NCBI GenBank assembly: GCA_024403355.1
Contig: JAKSRW010000011.1
Span: 1-64,000, forward strand
Direction: 5' to 3'
Source: Lachnospiraceae bacterium
GTDB lineage: Bacteria > Bacillota > Clostridia > Lachnospirales > Lachnospiraceae
DNA length: 64,000 nt
Made by a program: the position numbers and the translations under genes. Below the pieces are notes generated by a model that had not been told where the DNA came from, made no database searches, and saw nothing but the letters and a program-made list of their open reading frames with translations. Shown here in pieces: positions 26,274-35,492 of the stretch; within the stretch, counting starts at the first letter, position 1; each line of letters begins with the position of its first letter.

Positions 26274-28460
26274 TTATTTAATTATTACATCAAACTTTAC
26301 ACAAGCCTTGCCGGTCAGCTCTTCACTTCTGGCATCGGGCTGTGAATCGCCGATTGATACCTTATAGGTTCCGGGATTTACCTTAAATTCACCCTTTGTG
26401 TCATATAAGCCGAAGGCTGATTTATCAAGTGTGATAACAGTTGAAGCCTCTGTTCCGGCTGAAAGATGAAGCTTTTTAAGTCCCTTAAGCTGACGAACGG
26501 GTGCTCCCTCAATGCCTGAAGCAATGTAGCACTGTACTGTAGCGCCGCCATCCATTTTGCCGGTATTTGTAAGCTTTACACTGATGCTCATCTTGTCGCC
26601 GCTAAATTCAACAGGTGCAATTGCTGCGTCTGAAGAAGAATATACAGTTTCTGACTTATCTCCTGTCTGAATACTGATTTCCTGAACTGTCTCGCTGATA
26701 TCGGTATAGCTGAGACCAAATCCGAAGGGATATAAGGGGGTCTCTGTCATATATCTGTAGGTTCTGCCCTTCATTGCGTAATCGGTAAATTCAGGAAGTG
26801 TATTATTCTCGCTGTAGAAGGTAAGGGGAAGCTTTCCTTCCGGAGACTTCTTGCCAAAGATGATATTTGCAATTGCCTGTCCGCCCTGAGCACCGGGATA
26901 CCAGCCCTGAAGAATTGCGGGAACCTCTTTTGCAGCCTTATCAAGTGCAAGGCAGCTTCCTGAAAGAACCACTAAAATTGCAGGCTTTCCTGAAGCAGCT
27001 ACTGTATCGATTACCTCCTGCTGAATTCCGGGTAACTTGAGGTTGGGCTTATCGCCGCTGCCGAACTCATTACCTTCGTCACCCTCTTCACCCTCGAGTC
27101 CTGCATCAAGACCCATACAGAGAACCACAACATCACTGTATTCACATACAGCCTTTACCTCTGCAATACGGTCATTGTACTCACCGAGAGCCTGAGCTCT
27201 GTCCTTATAAAGATGACAGCCTTCACCGACATATACACGAATTCCTGCCTCTTCAGCCTCTTTTCTGATGCCCTCTGCAATAGTAATATACTGTGAAGCG
27301 GTACCCTCATAGTTTCCTATAAGTGCCTTTCTGCTGTCCGCATTAGGTCCGATGATACCGATTGACTTGATATTATTCTTATTAAGAGGAAGAACGCCGT
27401 CATTCTTAAGTAAAACGATTGTTTCCTCTGCCATCTTAAGATTGAGTGCTCTGGCCTCAGCTGTATCTACATTTGAATAATCAATCTTGCTGTACGGATT
27501 CTTTTCATCACTGTCAAAGAAACCGAATTTGAATCTTGTGGTAAGAACGTTTACAAGAGCCTCGTCAATTCTTTCCTCTGTAGTAAGTCCTTCCTCTACA
27601 GCCTGAAGAAGGTACTCATAAAGGTCACCACAGTTGATATCACAGCCGTTATTAATAGCAAGGGCTACAGATTCAGCGGGTGTCTTTGTAACCGCATGAC
27701 CCTCGTTCATATCCTTGATAGCCCAGCAGTCAGAGGTCACATGACCCTTGAAGCCCCATTCCTTACGAAGGATATCTTTTAATAAGGTCTTGCTGCCGCA
27801 GCATGGCTCTCCGTTAGTTCTGTTATAAGCACCCATAACAGCCTCAACGTTTGCCTCCTGCACAAGTGCCCGGAATGCGGGTAAATATGTTTCACGAAGA
27901 TCCTGAGGACTGCACTCGGCATTGAAATGATGACGTACATCTTCGGGGCCTGAATGAACCGCAAAATGCTTTGCGCAGGCAGCAGCCTTTAAATAGTTCT
28001 CATCATCACCCTGGATACCCTTAACAAAGCTTACGCCAAGTCTGCTTGTAAGGTAGGGATCCTCACCATAGGTCTCATGACCGCGTCCCCAACGGGGATC
28101 TCTGAAAATATTGATATTGGGCGCCCAGAATGTAAGTCCCTTGTAAATTCCGTGGTCACCATACTTAAACTGTGCATTGTATTTGCCACGACCTTCGGTA
28201 GCGATTGTATCAGCCACCTCACCCAAAAGCTCATCATCAAAGGATGCTGCCATACCGATTGCCTGAGGGAAAACTGTCGCTACACCGGCACGTGCTACGC
28301 CGTGAAGTGCCTCATTCCAGTAATTGTATGCAGGCAAACCTACGCTCTCAACCGCGGGTGCGGTATGACGAAGCTGATAAACCTTCTCCTTAAGTGTCAT
28401 TTTTGAAACAAGCTCTTTGGCTCTGCTTCTGTATTCATTTACTTTCTCCTGATTAATCAT
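26274..28460 (-). CDS. Glycoside hydrolase family 3 (beta-xylosidase/beta-glucosidase type)
   Basis: 728 aa, no signal peptide, so cytoplasmic. N-terminal TIM barrel with YNYWNEALHGVARAG, FWAPNINIFRDPRWGRGHETYGEDP and AKHFAVHSGPE; the nucleophile is D244 in VTSDCWAI. The (alpha/beta)6 sandwich has the candidate acid region GLDAGLEGEEGDE, and a C-terminal fibronectin-III-like domain ends the protein. The NYWNEALHGV signature is typical of the xylosidase/arabinosidase branch. It follows the SGNH gene by 26 nt, and together with the upstream GH43 it suggests breakdown of imported xylan oligosaccharides. Exact substrate unproven. Confidence 0.92.
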   Translation of the reverse strand: MINQEKVNEYRSRAKELVSKMTLKEKVYQLRHTAPAVESVGLPAYNYWNEALHGVARAGVATVFPQAIGMAASFDDELLGEVADTIATEGRGKYNAQFKYGDHGIYKGLTFWAPNINIFRDPRWGRGHETYGEDPYLTSRLGVSFVKGIQGDDENYLKAAACAKHFAVHSGPEDVRHHFNAECSPQDLRETYLPAFRALVQEANVEAVMGAYNRTNGEPCCGSKTLLKDILRKEWGFKGHVTSDCWAIKDMNEGHAVTKTPAESVALAINNGCDINCGDLYEYLLQAVEEGLTTEERIDEALVNVLTTRFKFGFFDSDEKNPYSKIDYSNVDTAEARALNLKMAEETIVLLKNDGVLPLNKNNIKSIGIIGPNADSRKALIGNYEGTASQYITIAEGIRKEAEEAGIRVYVGEGCHLYKDRAQALGEYNDRIAEVKAVCEYSDVVVLCMGLDAGLEGEEGDEGNEFGSGDKPNLKLPGIQQEVIDTVAASGKPAILVVLSGSCLALDKAAKEVPAILQGWYPGAQGGQAIANIIFGKKSPEGKLPLTFYSENNTLPEFTDYAMKGRTYRYMTETPLYPFGFGLSYTDISETVQEISIQTGDKSETVYSSSDAAIAPVEFSGDKMSISVKLTNTGKMDGGATVQCYIASGIEGAPVRQLKGLKKLHLSAGTEASTVITLDKSAFGLYDTKGEFKVNPGTYKVSIGDSQPDARSEELTGKACVKFDVIIK

Positions 28461-28486
28461 AACCCCTGTACTTCTCCTTTATTTTA

Positions 28487-30202
28487 TTAAATAATTCCGA
28501 ATCCAAGAATTGTGAATGCCTTGTCCTCATCACCCTCATGCATTCTGAATTCTACCTTATGATTCGCAGTTTCATTATTCCTTGAAATAATCTGTGCATT
28601 GCAGTGAGTCCAGCCGACCTCATGAGGATTTATTGTCTTTACAAACTTTCCGTCCACATAGACATCTGCCTCGCCTACCGAAGGACTTGCATTATCAAGT
28701 GTAACGACCATAAGAAGCTTGAATTTTGCTTCGATTACAAGTGCCTTGCTGCCGCTGATATGCTTCCAGTTATTCGGGAACTGCGGTGTTCCGAATGCAT
28801 CGGCATTCTTCTCTGCATACTGAAGCTGCTCATCCTTTCCGGTGAAATCTCCTTCGTCAATACTGTAAATAGCATAGTCGCCGTCAGCATTTATGAGTCT
28901 TGTATAATCCGCTCTGTCAAAAGAATGAATACAGTCAAATTCATCTGTAAAATAAGGCTTATTCAATACAAATTCAGATGCATCCGAAGCCGAAGCAGCA
29001 TTTGCCACACAGTTCATAAGACAGTCACTCATAATTGTATGACCAAGATTTGTAGGATGATATGTATCATAAAAATACTGGCTCTTCGAAACAATACGGC
29101 CCTCATCATAGGTCTGGTAGAACTGCTTTGTTACAGCGTTCTTAAGGCTAACCATGGGAAGATTATAGTGTTCTCCGATAGGAATGAGTCTGTCCTGAAG
29201 ATTATAATCATCTGCAAAAACACTGAAAAGCAATATTACCGCAGGCTTGCTTGAAAGCTGAAGACATCTTCTTACAAGGCCCTCGTAGCATTCTCCGTTA
29301 GTCTCATCTCCGGCATCATTTACCGCAAATTCAATAACTACCAAATCAGGCTCAGCGTCCGCTGCCGGATTATTAAGGACATCATTCTCAAAGCGTACGA
29401 TTCCGAACTCTGAAGGAGTTCCGCCTACACCTGCTTTAATGAACTTTGCATTATGATTCTTTGCATATTTTTCATTGAAATCAGAAAACATTTTGTATGC
29501 GTAGCACTCTTTATTTAAGGGTGTAGCTCCGGCGCCCTGAGTAATAGAGCCTCCGATATATGCAAGTGTAACCTCTTCACCGCTCTGCGCCTTAGCAATA
29601 AGGGCCTTAAGTCTCTGACTGTTGCCTGCAGCTACAAGTGACTGACCAATCATGGCTTTATACTCATCTGATTCTAAGTCTACGGGCTTAGCAGGTTCAA
29701 ATGCAGGTGCCTTATATCCGTCATTCAGATAGAATTTTACATATACTGTCGATGAAATGCCGGGCTTATCAAATTCAAAACGAATCTGACCGGGCTCTTT
29801 ATCATCATCAGACCAGTTTACTTCAGTAAGAGGAATAAGATATTCCACACCATCAGGTGTAATGGTCTGCTCTATAGATGTGCCGCTGACGTAAGGGTCT
29901 GTCTTACCGTACATCTGAAATACAAAGTTCGCATTCTCATGCTCATTACTAATCATGGAAACCGCAATACCGTATACCAGCTTTCTAAAGCCCTCGGTAG
30001 TTCTCATAAGTCCAAGAAGCTCTTCATCCTGAACATTTCCGATAATCTTTGCGGAGTTGATCATACGTCCGTCACTCTGATAAAGATAACAGATACCACG
30101 TCCGTCTTTATTGGGAGTTTCTGCAGCAAATACCTGCTTATCATACATAATATAGAAAAAATCGCGCTTTTTAACCGGATCTTTCGGTGCTATAGGTCCC
30201 AT
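28487..30202 (-). CDS. SGNH/GDSL hydrolase, probable carbohydrate esterase
   Basis: 571 aa, no signal peptide. A beta-rich N-terminal domain of about 190 residues is followed by an SGNH domain. Block I is YIGGSITQGAGA with the catalytic serine, block II GVGGTP, block III FAVNDA (asparagine), and block V DTYHPTNLGH (catalytic Asp/His). A C-terminal beta domain (VIEAKFKLLMVVTLDN, VYVDGKFVKTI) resembles a jelly roll. Between GH43 and GH3, removal of acetyl groups from xylo-oligosaccharides is a reasonable inference. Confidence 0.82.
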   Translation of the reverse strand: MGPIAPKDPVKKRDFFYIMYDKQVFAAETPNKDGRGICYLYQSDGRMINSAKIIGNVQDEELLGLMRTTEGFRKLVYGIAVSMISNEHENANFVFQMYGKTDPYVSGTSIEQTITPDGVEYLIPLTEVNWSDDDKEPGQIRFEFDKPGISSTVYVKFYLNDGYKAPAFEPAKPVDLESDEYKAMIGQSLVAAGNSQRLKALIAKAQSGEEVTLAYIGGSITQGAGATPLNKECYAYKMFSDFNEKYAKNHNAKFIKAGVGGTPSEFGIVRFENDVLNNPAADAEPDLVVIEFAVNDAGDETNGECYEGLVRRCLQLSSKPAVILLFSVFADDYNLQDRLIPIGEHYNLPMVSLKNAVTKQFYQTYDEGRIVSKSQYFYDTYHPTNLGHTIMSDCLMNCVANAASASDASEFVLNKPYFTDEFDCIHSFDRADYTRLINADGDYAIYSIDEGDFTGKDEQLQYAEKNADAFGTPQFPNNWKHISGSKALVIEAKFKLLMVVTLDNASPSVGEADVYVDGKFVKTINPHEVGWTHCNAQIISRNNETANHKVEFRMHEGDEDKAFTILGFGII

Positions 30203-30230
30203 AATAAATACCTCTTCTCTTTTATTTGTA

Positions 30231-30257
30231 AAAAAGGGCTTATAATAAGCCCTTTTT
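30231..30257 (-). terminator. Terminator of GH43 gene
   Basis: Perfect AAAAAGGGCTTA/TAAGCCCTTTTT inverted repeat around a three-base loop. The SGNH-GH3 pair downstream may be reached by read-through. Confidence 0.8.
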
Positions 30258-30289
30258 AATCAATCCTTTGCAGGAAATATATTCAATAA

Positions 30290-31267
30290 TCAGTCATAAG
30301 GATGAATTGTCTCAATGTTACCATTCTCATCGATATTAAGCTTTGTATACTTTACACATCTCTCATGTGTAATGCCGCCTGAAAGCTCACAATCATGGTA
30401 GAATAAGTACCACTCACCCTCGATTTCTACTACTGAGTGATGTGTTGTCCAGCCAAGTACGGGCTCCATAATACGTCCCTTGTATGTGAAAGGACCATCA
30501 GGCTTCTCACCCTCTGCATAGCAAAGATAATGAGTTGTACCTGTAGAATATGAAAGATAATACTTACCATTGAACTTATGCATCCAAGGACCCTCGAAAT
30601 ATCTTCTGTCCTCATCGCCGGCCTTGATAGGCTCACCGTTCTCATCAAGAATCTGAAGATGCTTGGGCTCTGTGATAAAAGCTGAAAGATCATCGTTAAA
30701 CTCAGCGAACATCGGTCCGAGTGCAGGCTCATCACCCTCAGGTCTGTGTGCATTCTCATCAAATGAACCTGACTGCCACATCTCTAACTGGCCGCCCCAA
30801 AGACCGCCGTAGTAGCAATATGTTCTGCCGTCATCGTCAATAAGTACAGCGGGATCAATACTGTAGCTGCCCTGAATGTAATTCTCCTGAGGCTTGAAGG
30901 GACCTACAGGTGAATCTGAAACTGCAACACCGATTCTGAACTTGCCCTCATGATCCTTTGCAGGGAAAACAAGGTAGTACTTACCATTCTTACAAACACA
31001 GTCGGGAGCCCACATCTGGTTCTTAACCCAGGGAACATCATGCATAGATAAAGCAAGTCCGTTCTCTACACACTCTGAATCAAGATTATCCATTGATAAT
31101 ACATGGTAATCTTCCATGATGTACTGATCACCGTTATCATCATCGGGACAGTCATGTTCTACGTCATGTGAAGGATAAATATAAATCTTTCCGTTGAATA
31201 CATGAGCTGAAGGATCAGCAGTATAAATGTTTGTAACTAAAGGTTTTCTTTCGTTAGGTCTTCTCAT
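30290..31267 (-). CDS. Glycoside hydrolase family 43
   Basis: 325 aa five-bladed beta-propeller enzyme, cytoplasmic (no signal). The catalytic triad is visible: base D18 in YTADPSAHV, the pKa-tuning aspartate in YSIDPAVLIDDDG, and the acid glutamate in RRYFEGPWMHK. Expected activity is alpha-L-arabinofuranosidase or beta-xylosidase. I chose the ATG at 31267 because TGGAGGG precedes it by seven bases; the longer reading begins inside that site. Confidence 0.92.
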   Translation of the reverse strand: MRRPNERKPLVTNIYTADPSAHVFNGKIYIYPSHDVEHDCPDDDNGDQYIMEDYHVLSMDNLDSECVENGLALSMHDVPWVKNQMWAPDCVCKNGKYYLVFPAKDHEGKFRIGVAVSDSPVGPFKPQENYIQGSYSIDPAVLIDDDGRTYCYYGGLWGGQLEMWQSGSFDENAHRPEGDEPALGPMFAEFNDDLSAFITEPKHLQILDENGEPIKAGDEDRRYFEGPWMHKFNGKYYLSYSTGTTHYLCYAEGEKPDGPFTYKGRIMEPVLGWTTHHSVVEIEGEWYLFYHDCELSGGITHERCVKYTKLNIDENGNIETIHPYD

Positions 31268-31431
31268 TTTTCCCTCCAAAACTTTATAATTTTGCTAATA
31301 GAAAGCAATAAAAATATTGAATTAAAATTCTTGATTATAATATAACAGAAATACTCAAAAATGAATATATTATTATTGCATATTTAAGCGTCAATAATTG
31401 CTTATTTAATGGAAATTCTAAAAAATGACAT

Positions 31432-31460
31432 AAAAAAACCCCCGGTAAAACCGAGGGTTT
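31432..31460 (-). terminator. Terminator of LPQTG protein gene
   Basis: Stem AACCC-CGGT/ACCG-GGGTT followed by TTTTTTT on the minus strand. Bases 31268-31431 hold the GH43 leader; nothing else is recognised there. Confidence 0.8.
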
Positions 31461-31482
31461 AATGTTTGCTTAGAGCAGATAA

Positions 31483-32205
31483 TTAGTTCTCCTTGCTCTT
31501 CTTAGCAACTACAGCACCACCTGAAACAAGTGCGCCACCAAGTGCTACGAAAAGGAATGAAGAAACAAGACCTGTCTGAGGAAGCTCGCCATCCTTATCA
31601 GCGGGAGCATCAACTACTGCATCATCAGCGGGAGCTGCATCATCAACATCCTCAGCGGGAGCTGCATCTGAAGCGCCACCAGCTAATACAGAAGCATCAG
31701 GGCACTCACCGATAGTTGCAAGGTATGAACCATCCTGAGCAAGAAGTGCAAGACCTGTAACTGTTACGTCAGCACCTGACCAGTTGCAAGGGCAGTACTG
31801 TGAGTAGCTCTCACCACTTACGAAAGGTGTAGCATCTGCACAGTAGTTTGAGTAGTAAACACCACCGTCATAAGCAACGGGCTCTACAGGATCATCTGTA
31901 GGGAAACCGTTTGTCCAGCCGTTGTTCTCAGCGTTAACAACAAGGTGAAGAGCACCAGTGCTGTCTGCTGTTGCGAAAAGAACAAGACCATAAACGTTAC
32001 CAACATTAGCCTGACCTACAAGGCCTTCATCGCCATCCTCGCCCTGTACACAAACTACAATGTTGTCATAAGAGTTAACGTAAACGTAATCACCCTTAAC
32101 TGCATCGAAGTTGATGCCATCGTAGTTAGCTGCTGATGCGGGAACTACTGCCATTGCTAATACAAGAACAAGTGACAGTACAAGAGCTAAAACTTTCTTC
32201 TTCAT
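31483..32205 (-). CDS. Small sortase-anchored surface protein (LPQTG)
   Basis: 240 aa. Signal peptide ending around ASA (residues 1-26), then a roughly 140-residue domain rich in Tyr, Trp, Asn and Gly with several cysteines (NYCADATPF, QYCPCNWSG). An acidic Ala/Pro/Asp linker follows, then a full sorting signal: LPQTG, a hydrophobic helix and KKSKEN. A sortase should link it to the cell wall. The globular domain is not recognised. Its aromatic content and its position beside GH43 and a sugar-binding protein make glycan binding possible, but this is inference. It has its own promoter, AGGAGG site and terminator. Confidence 0.85.
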   Translation of the reverse strand: MKKKVLALVLSLVLVLAMAVVPASAANYDGINFDAVKGDYVYVNSYDNIVVCVQGEDGDEGLVGQANVGNVYGLVLFATADSTGALHLVVNAENNGWTNGFPTDDPVEPVAYDGGVYYSNYCADATPFVSGESYSQYCPCNWSGADVTVTGLALLAQDGSYLATIGECPDASVLAGGASDAAPAEDVDDAAPADDAVVDAPADKDGELPQTGLVSSFLFVALGGALVSGGAVVAKKSKEN

Positions 32206-32271
32206 TTAGAAAATCCTCCTAAAATGTTTTTTCGGGTTCTAGGGACTCCCCCTTTGAAACCTCATATTTGA

Positions 32272-32307
32272 ATTATAGCAAATCACATTTTAGAATGCAA
32301 GCATTCT
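32272..32307 (-). promoter_or_regulatory. Promoter and overlapping palindrome for LPQTG gene
   Basis: Minus-strand TATAAT at 32272-32277 and a weak -35 TTGCAT at 32295-32300 (17 bases). A perfect palindrome, agaatgc-aa-gcattct (32292-32307), covers the -35 box and could be a repressor operator. Confidence 0.5.
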
Positions 32308-32475
32308 TTTAGTAATTTTTTAATTTTTTTTAAAATTTATACAATTAATTTTTGGTAAATATATACAGTATTATTTTTCAATTAACTTTAGCTTCTATAA
32401 TCAACAGATTATAATGTAAATGTTTACATTTTAATATATATTGACTAATTAGATAAATAAACAAATCAGCATTTC

Positions 32476-32617
32476 GTCAAACTCGTGACCGCTTCGCTTG
32501 TCACTCGTTATAAAATCGCTGCTACCGCAGCTTACGAGGTACGGGGCTTGAACCCCGCACCTCGCGAAAGCTTCACCCACCGCCTAAAGGCAGTGGGTTA
32601 TCTTTCTATTTTATATA
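32476..32617 (-). repeat. Dispersed structured repeat, copy 3 (full, 142 nt)
   Basis: Identical to 26046-26187. It lies just past the terminator of the solute-binding protein gene and before the LPQTG promoter. The stretch 32206-32679 otherwise holds that promoter, AT-rich sequence and the terminator at 32631. Confidence 0.92.
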
Positions 32618-32630
32618 CTATGTCAGTATT

Positions 32631-32660
32631 AAAAAAGGACCGGCCAATATAGCCGGTCCT
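32631..32660 (-). terminator. Terminator of solute-binding protein gene
   Basis: AGGACCGGC/GCCGGTCCT stem (32636-32644, 32652-32660) followed by TTTTTT. Confidence 0.88.
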
Positions 32661-32679
32661 AAATTTACAGATCAATTAA

Positions 32680-34272
32680 TTATTTACCTGCAAGTACATT
32701 AACCGCATCAATATATGACTGATACTCTTCCTTCTTTGCTTCGTAACGCTCGATAGCTGTTACAGCATCAAGATCCCATGAGTACTCATTATCTGTATTA
32801 AGCTTGGGAATACAAGGCCAAATTGTTGAAACCTGATGTGTTCTCATAAGTGCAAGTGTCTCTTCAACTGCTCTTTCATCCTTAAACAGAGGGTAGTAAG
32901 GTGTCATCCAGTCCTCATCATCCTCATAACCGGGTGTCTTCTCTGTGAAAAGGTTGTAAGCGAAAGCAATCTTCCATGCTCTTTCTGCATCGTAACATGA
33001 AGGAATTACATATAAGTTATCTGTTGAGTAACCTGTAAGCTCCTCACACTTAGGTCCACGAGGGAACATAACGAAACCGAAGTCATCAGCCATACCCTCT
33101 TCACCTGATAAGTCGCCTGCTCTGTACTCCTCAGCTACCTGCATAGCTGCCTCAGCATTGATGAAGCAGGGATACATGTAAGCCCAGTCACCTGTCTCCT
33201 CCTCGAGTGAAGGCATCTCATAGTTCTGACGCATGTATCTACCCCAGTCATAAGCCTCAACATAATTATCTGAGTTAGAAGCAAGGTAGTACTTACCATT
33301 CTCATCGATATCAACGAGCTGTGCGTTATTTGAAGCGATAACTGCGTTGATGAAATCACCCTTGAATGATGTCATAGCCCAGCAATCATTTACACCATCG
33401 TTATCTGTATCACGTGTAAGCTGCTTGCAAAGGTCCTCGAATGTCTCCCATGTCCACTCGTTCTTAGCCTGAAGGTCATAAGGAAGATCGGGATCTACAC
33501 CGGCCTCTTCGAATAATCTCTTATTCCAGTATACACCACCACGGGGCTCGGGAGCATCAGCTCTCATACCGTATGTTGACTTACCCTGTGTAGTAAGGTA
33601 ACTGGTAGAAGCATCCCACTTCTCCTCTGAGAAATCAAGAACATCAAGAGTGTTAAGGTCATATAAAAGACCGCTTAACATAGGTGTAGCAACCATCTGC
33701 TTACCTAAACAGAATACATAGTTCTCATCTCCGCCTGATGTAGCGAAGTTTGTGAAATTCTCAAGGTATGTACCATAACCTGAAACCTTCTGGAACTTAA
33801 TCTTGAAGTTATACTTCTCCATGATTTCATTACGATATTCTTCTGTAGCCTCTTCAAAAGCTGTTGTAGGCTCAACACCTTCCTTTGAGAACCAGTCACC
33901 CATAAGGATTTCCATACCGCCAAGGTCTACTGTAGAACCATCGGGATTACAGTAAGTACCCTCTTCATTAATATAGATACCGTTAGCAAATGTCTTTGTC
34001 TCAACTACCTCATCATCGGGCTCAACAGTATCATCTGTTGAATCATTAGAATCTGTAGGCTCTGTTGATGATGTGTCATCCTTTACATCATCCTTCTTGT
34101 CTGTCTCTGCAGGCTTCTCGTCCTTCTTGTCGTCTTTCTTGTCATCGGTTGATGCTGCAGGTGTTGTAGTTGTAGCGGGATCCTTCTTATCATCTGAACT
34201 GCTACATCCAACTACACTGAGAACCATGGCCAAAACAAGTAATAAGACAACTGCCTTACTAAGTTTTTTCAT
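32680..34272 (-). CDS. ABC transporter sugar-binding lipoprotein
   Basis: 530 aa. Lipoprotein signal peptide (MKKLSKAVVLLLVLAMVLSV, lipobox VVGC), then a Thr/Lys/Asp-rich linker of about 60 residues, then a family 1 extracellular solute-binding domain with the usual MVATPMLSGLLYDL and YWNKRLFEEAGVDPDLP-type segments. It captures an oligosaccharide outside and delivers it to permeases, most likely those encoded just upstream at 34494 and 35485. A separate promoter and strong flanking terminators suggest a higher dose than the permeases. Confidence 0.88.
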   Translation of the reverse strand: MKKLSKAVVLLLVLAMVLSVVGCSSSDDKKDPATTTTPAASTDDKKDDKKDEKPAETDKKDDVKDDTSSTEPTDSNDSTDDTVEPDDEVVETKTFANGIYINEEGTYCNPDGSTVDLGGMEILMGDWFSKEGVEPTTAFEEATEEYRNEIMEKYNFKIKFQKVSGYGTYLENFTNFATSGGDENYVFCLGKQMVATPMLSGLLYDLNTLDVLDFSEEKWDASTSYLTTQGKSTYGMRADAPEPRGGVYWNKRLFEEAGVDPDLPYDLQAKNEWTWETFEDLCKQLTRDTDNDGVNDCWAMTSFKGDFINAVIASNNAQLVDIDENGKYYLASNSDNYVEAYDWGRYMRQNYEMPSLEEETGDWAYMYPCFINAEAAMQVAEEYRAGDLSGEEGMADDFGFVMFPRGPKCEELTGYSTDNLYVIPSCYDAERAWKIAFAYNLFTEKTPGYEDDEDWMTPYYPLFKDERAVEETLALMRTHQVSTIWPCIPKLNTDNEYSWDLDAVTAIERYEAKKEEYQSYIDAVNVLAGK

Positions 34273-34372
34273 ATTCCTCTCTCTTTCCCACCGGTACTCG
34301 GTGAATGAAATTTTGTGCAGCTTTGCTGCGTATTACATAACAGTACACATAGTTGTACTGCAAGGTAATCAT

Positions 34373-34401
34373 AGTATAACATATAATTGCTAATTAGTAA
34401 A
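34373..34401 (-). promoter_or_regulatory. Promoter for sugar-binding lipoprotein gene
   Basis: Minus-strand TTTACT (34396-34401) and TATACT (34373-34378), 17-base spacing. The leader contains a CAGTAC/GTACTG hairpin (34341-34360). Confidence 0.5.
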
Positions 34402-34424
34402 CTAATTTTATTAAATTTTTCCGT

Positions 34425-34486
34425 AAAAAAATATATCAGATATTGCTTCTTTAGTAAATATTACCAAAAAGCAATATCTGATATAT
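34425..34486 (-). terminator. Terminator of eight-gene transport operon
   Basis: An 18-bp perfect inverted repeat (34431-34448 with 34469-34486) followed by a T tract on the minus strand, directly after the last permease gene. Confidence 0.8.
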
Positions 34487-34493
34487 ATAAAAA

Positions 34494-35492
34494 TTACATC
34501 TTAATACCTGTCTGGCTGAGTGACTCAACGAAACCACGCTGAGCTATCAGATAAAGCAGAATAAGAGGTGTTACTACAAGTAGTGTACCGATTGAGTTAA
34601 TCTGCTGTACATAACCGACTGAAACCTGCTGGGTACCCTTACCATCTGCAAGGTAGTTACCAAGAGTATCAGCCAAACTCTCAAGCTCTGTTGAAAGAAG
34701 CTTTGTCTTACCGAGGAACATACCTGAGTAGAAGTTATCTGTCCACTGCCATACAAATGAGAAAAGGAAGCATGATGTAAGAATAGGCTTAGCATCGGGA
34801 AGCATGATACGGAAGAATGTTGATAAGGTACCACAACCGTCTACGTATGCAGCCTCTTCAAGTTCCTTGGGAATTCCTCTGAAGAACTGTCTGATAAGGT
34901 AAATATAGAGACCGTTCTTAAGACCCATACAGCCAACGCTCATAAGGTAATAAGGAATTGCAGAACCACGAAGGTTTGCTGTGTCTCCGTTAATCAGACT
35001 TACAATTCCGAAGATATCAAAGTATCTGAAGTGGAGATACAGTGAAGTTGAAATTGTCTGAGGAGGAATAACAATTACGAGGATAACGCAGGCAAAGAGG
35101 AATTTCTTAAAAGGGAAATTGAATCTTGCGAAACCGTATCCTACAAGTGTACAGGAAATTAACTGTACAAGTGAAATCGAAAGTGAAATCAGTAATGAGT
35201 TTGTAAGTGCTGAAGGATAATCCATCAGGTAAACCGCAAGTCTGATATTCTCTGTCGAGAAGTTACGGGGTACTACATTAATTGTTGAATCGAAAATATC
35301 TTTGGTTGCCATTATGCTGACTGAGATTTTGTTCAGAATCGGCTGAAGAATCAGGAAGCAGAGACCAAACATAAGCAGGAATCTCAAAATCTTGAGTGCA
35401 TAATTAAGAATAGTCTTTTTAAGGAGATAACCATCTGAGAGTCTGTTACGCTGCCAGAAGTCATTTCTTTTTGCCATTTTAACCTTACTCAT
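34494..35492 (-). CDS. Carbohydrate ABC transporter permease (MalG type)
   Basis: 332 aa, six predicted helices. The EAA loop for contact with the ATPase is ELEEAAYVDGCGTLSTFFRIMLPDAKP. It pairs with the permease at 35485, whose frame overlaps this start by 8 nt. No ABC ATPase gene is near, as is common when a shared MsmX-type ATPase is used. Confidence 0.92.
   Translation of the reverse strand: MSKVKMAKRNDFWQRNRLSDGYLLKKTILNYALKILRFLLMFGLCFLILQPILNKISVSIMATKDIFDSTINVVPRNFSTENIRLAVYLMDYPSALTNSLLISLSISLVQLISCTLVGYGFARFNFPFKKFLFACVILVIVIPPQTISTSLYLHFRYFDIFGIVSLINGDTANLRGSAIPYYLMSVGCMGLKNGLYIYLIRQFFRGIPKELEEAAYVDGCGTLSTFFRIMLPDAKPILTSCFLFSFVWQWTDNFYSGMFLGKTKLLSTELESLADTLGNYLADGKGTQQVSVGYVQQINSIGTLLVVTPLILLYLIAQRGFVESLSQTGIKM

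Noticed and set aside
1..32617. The repeat copies as a CRISPR array
   Set aside because: Copies are kilobases apart, with genes and no regular spacers between them, and no cas genes are present.
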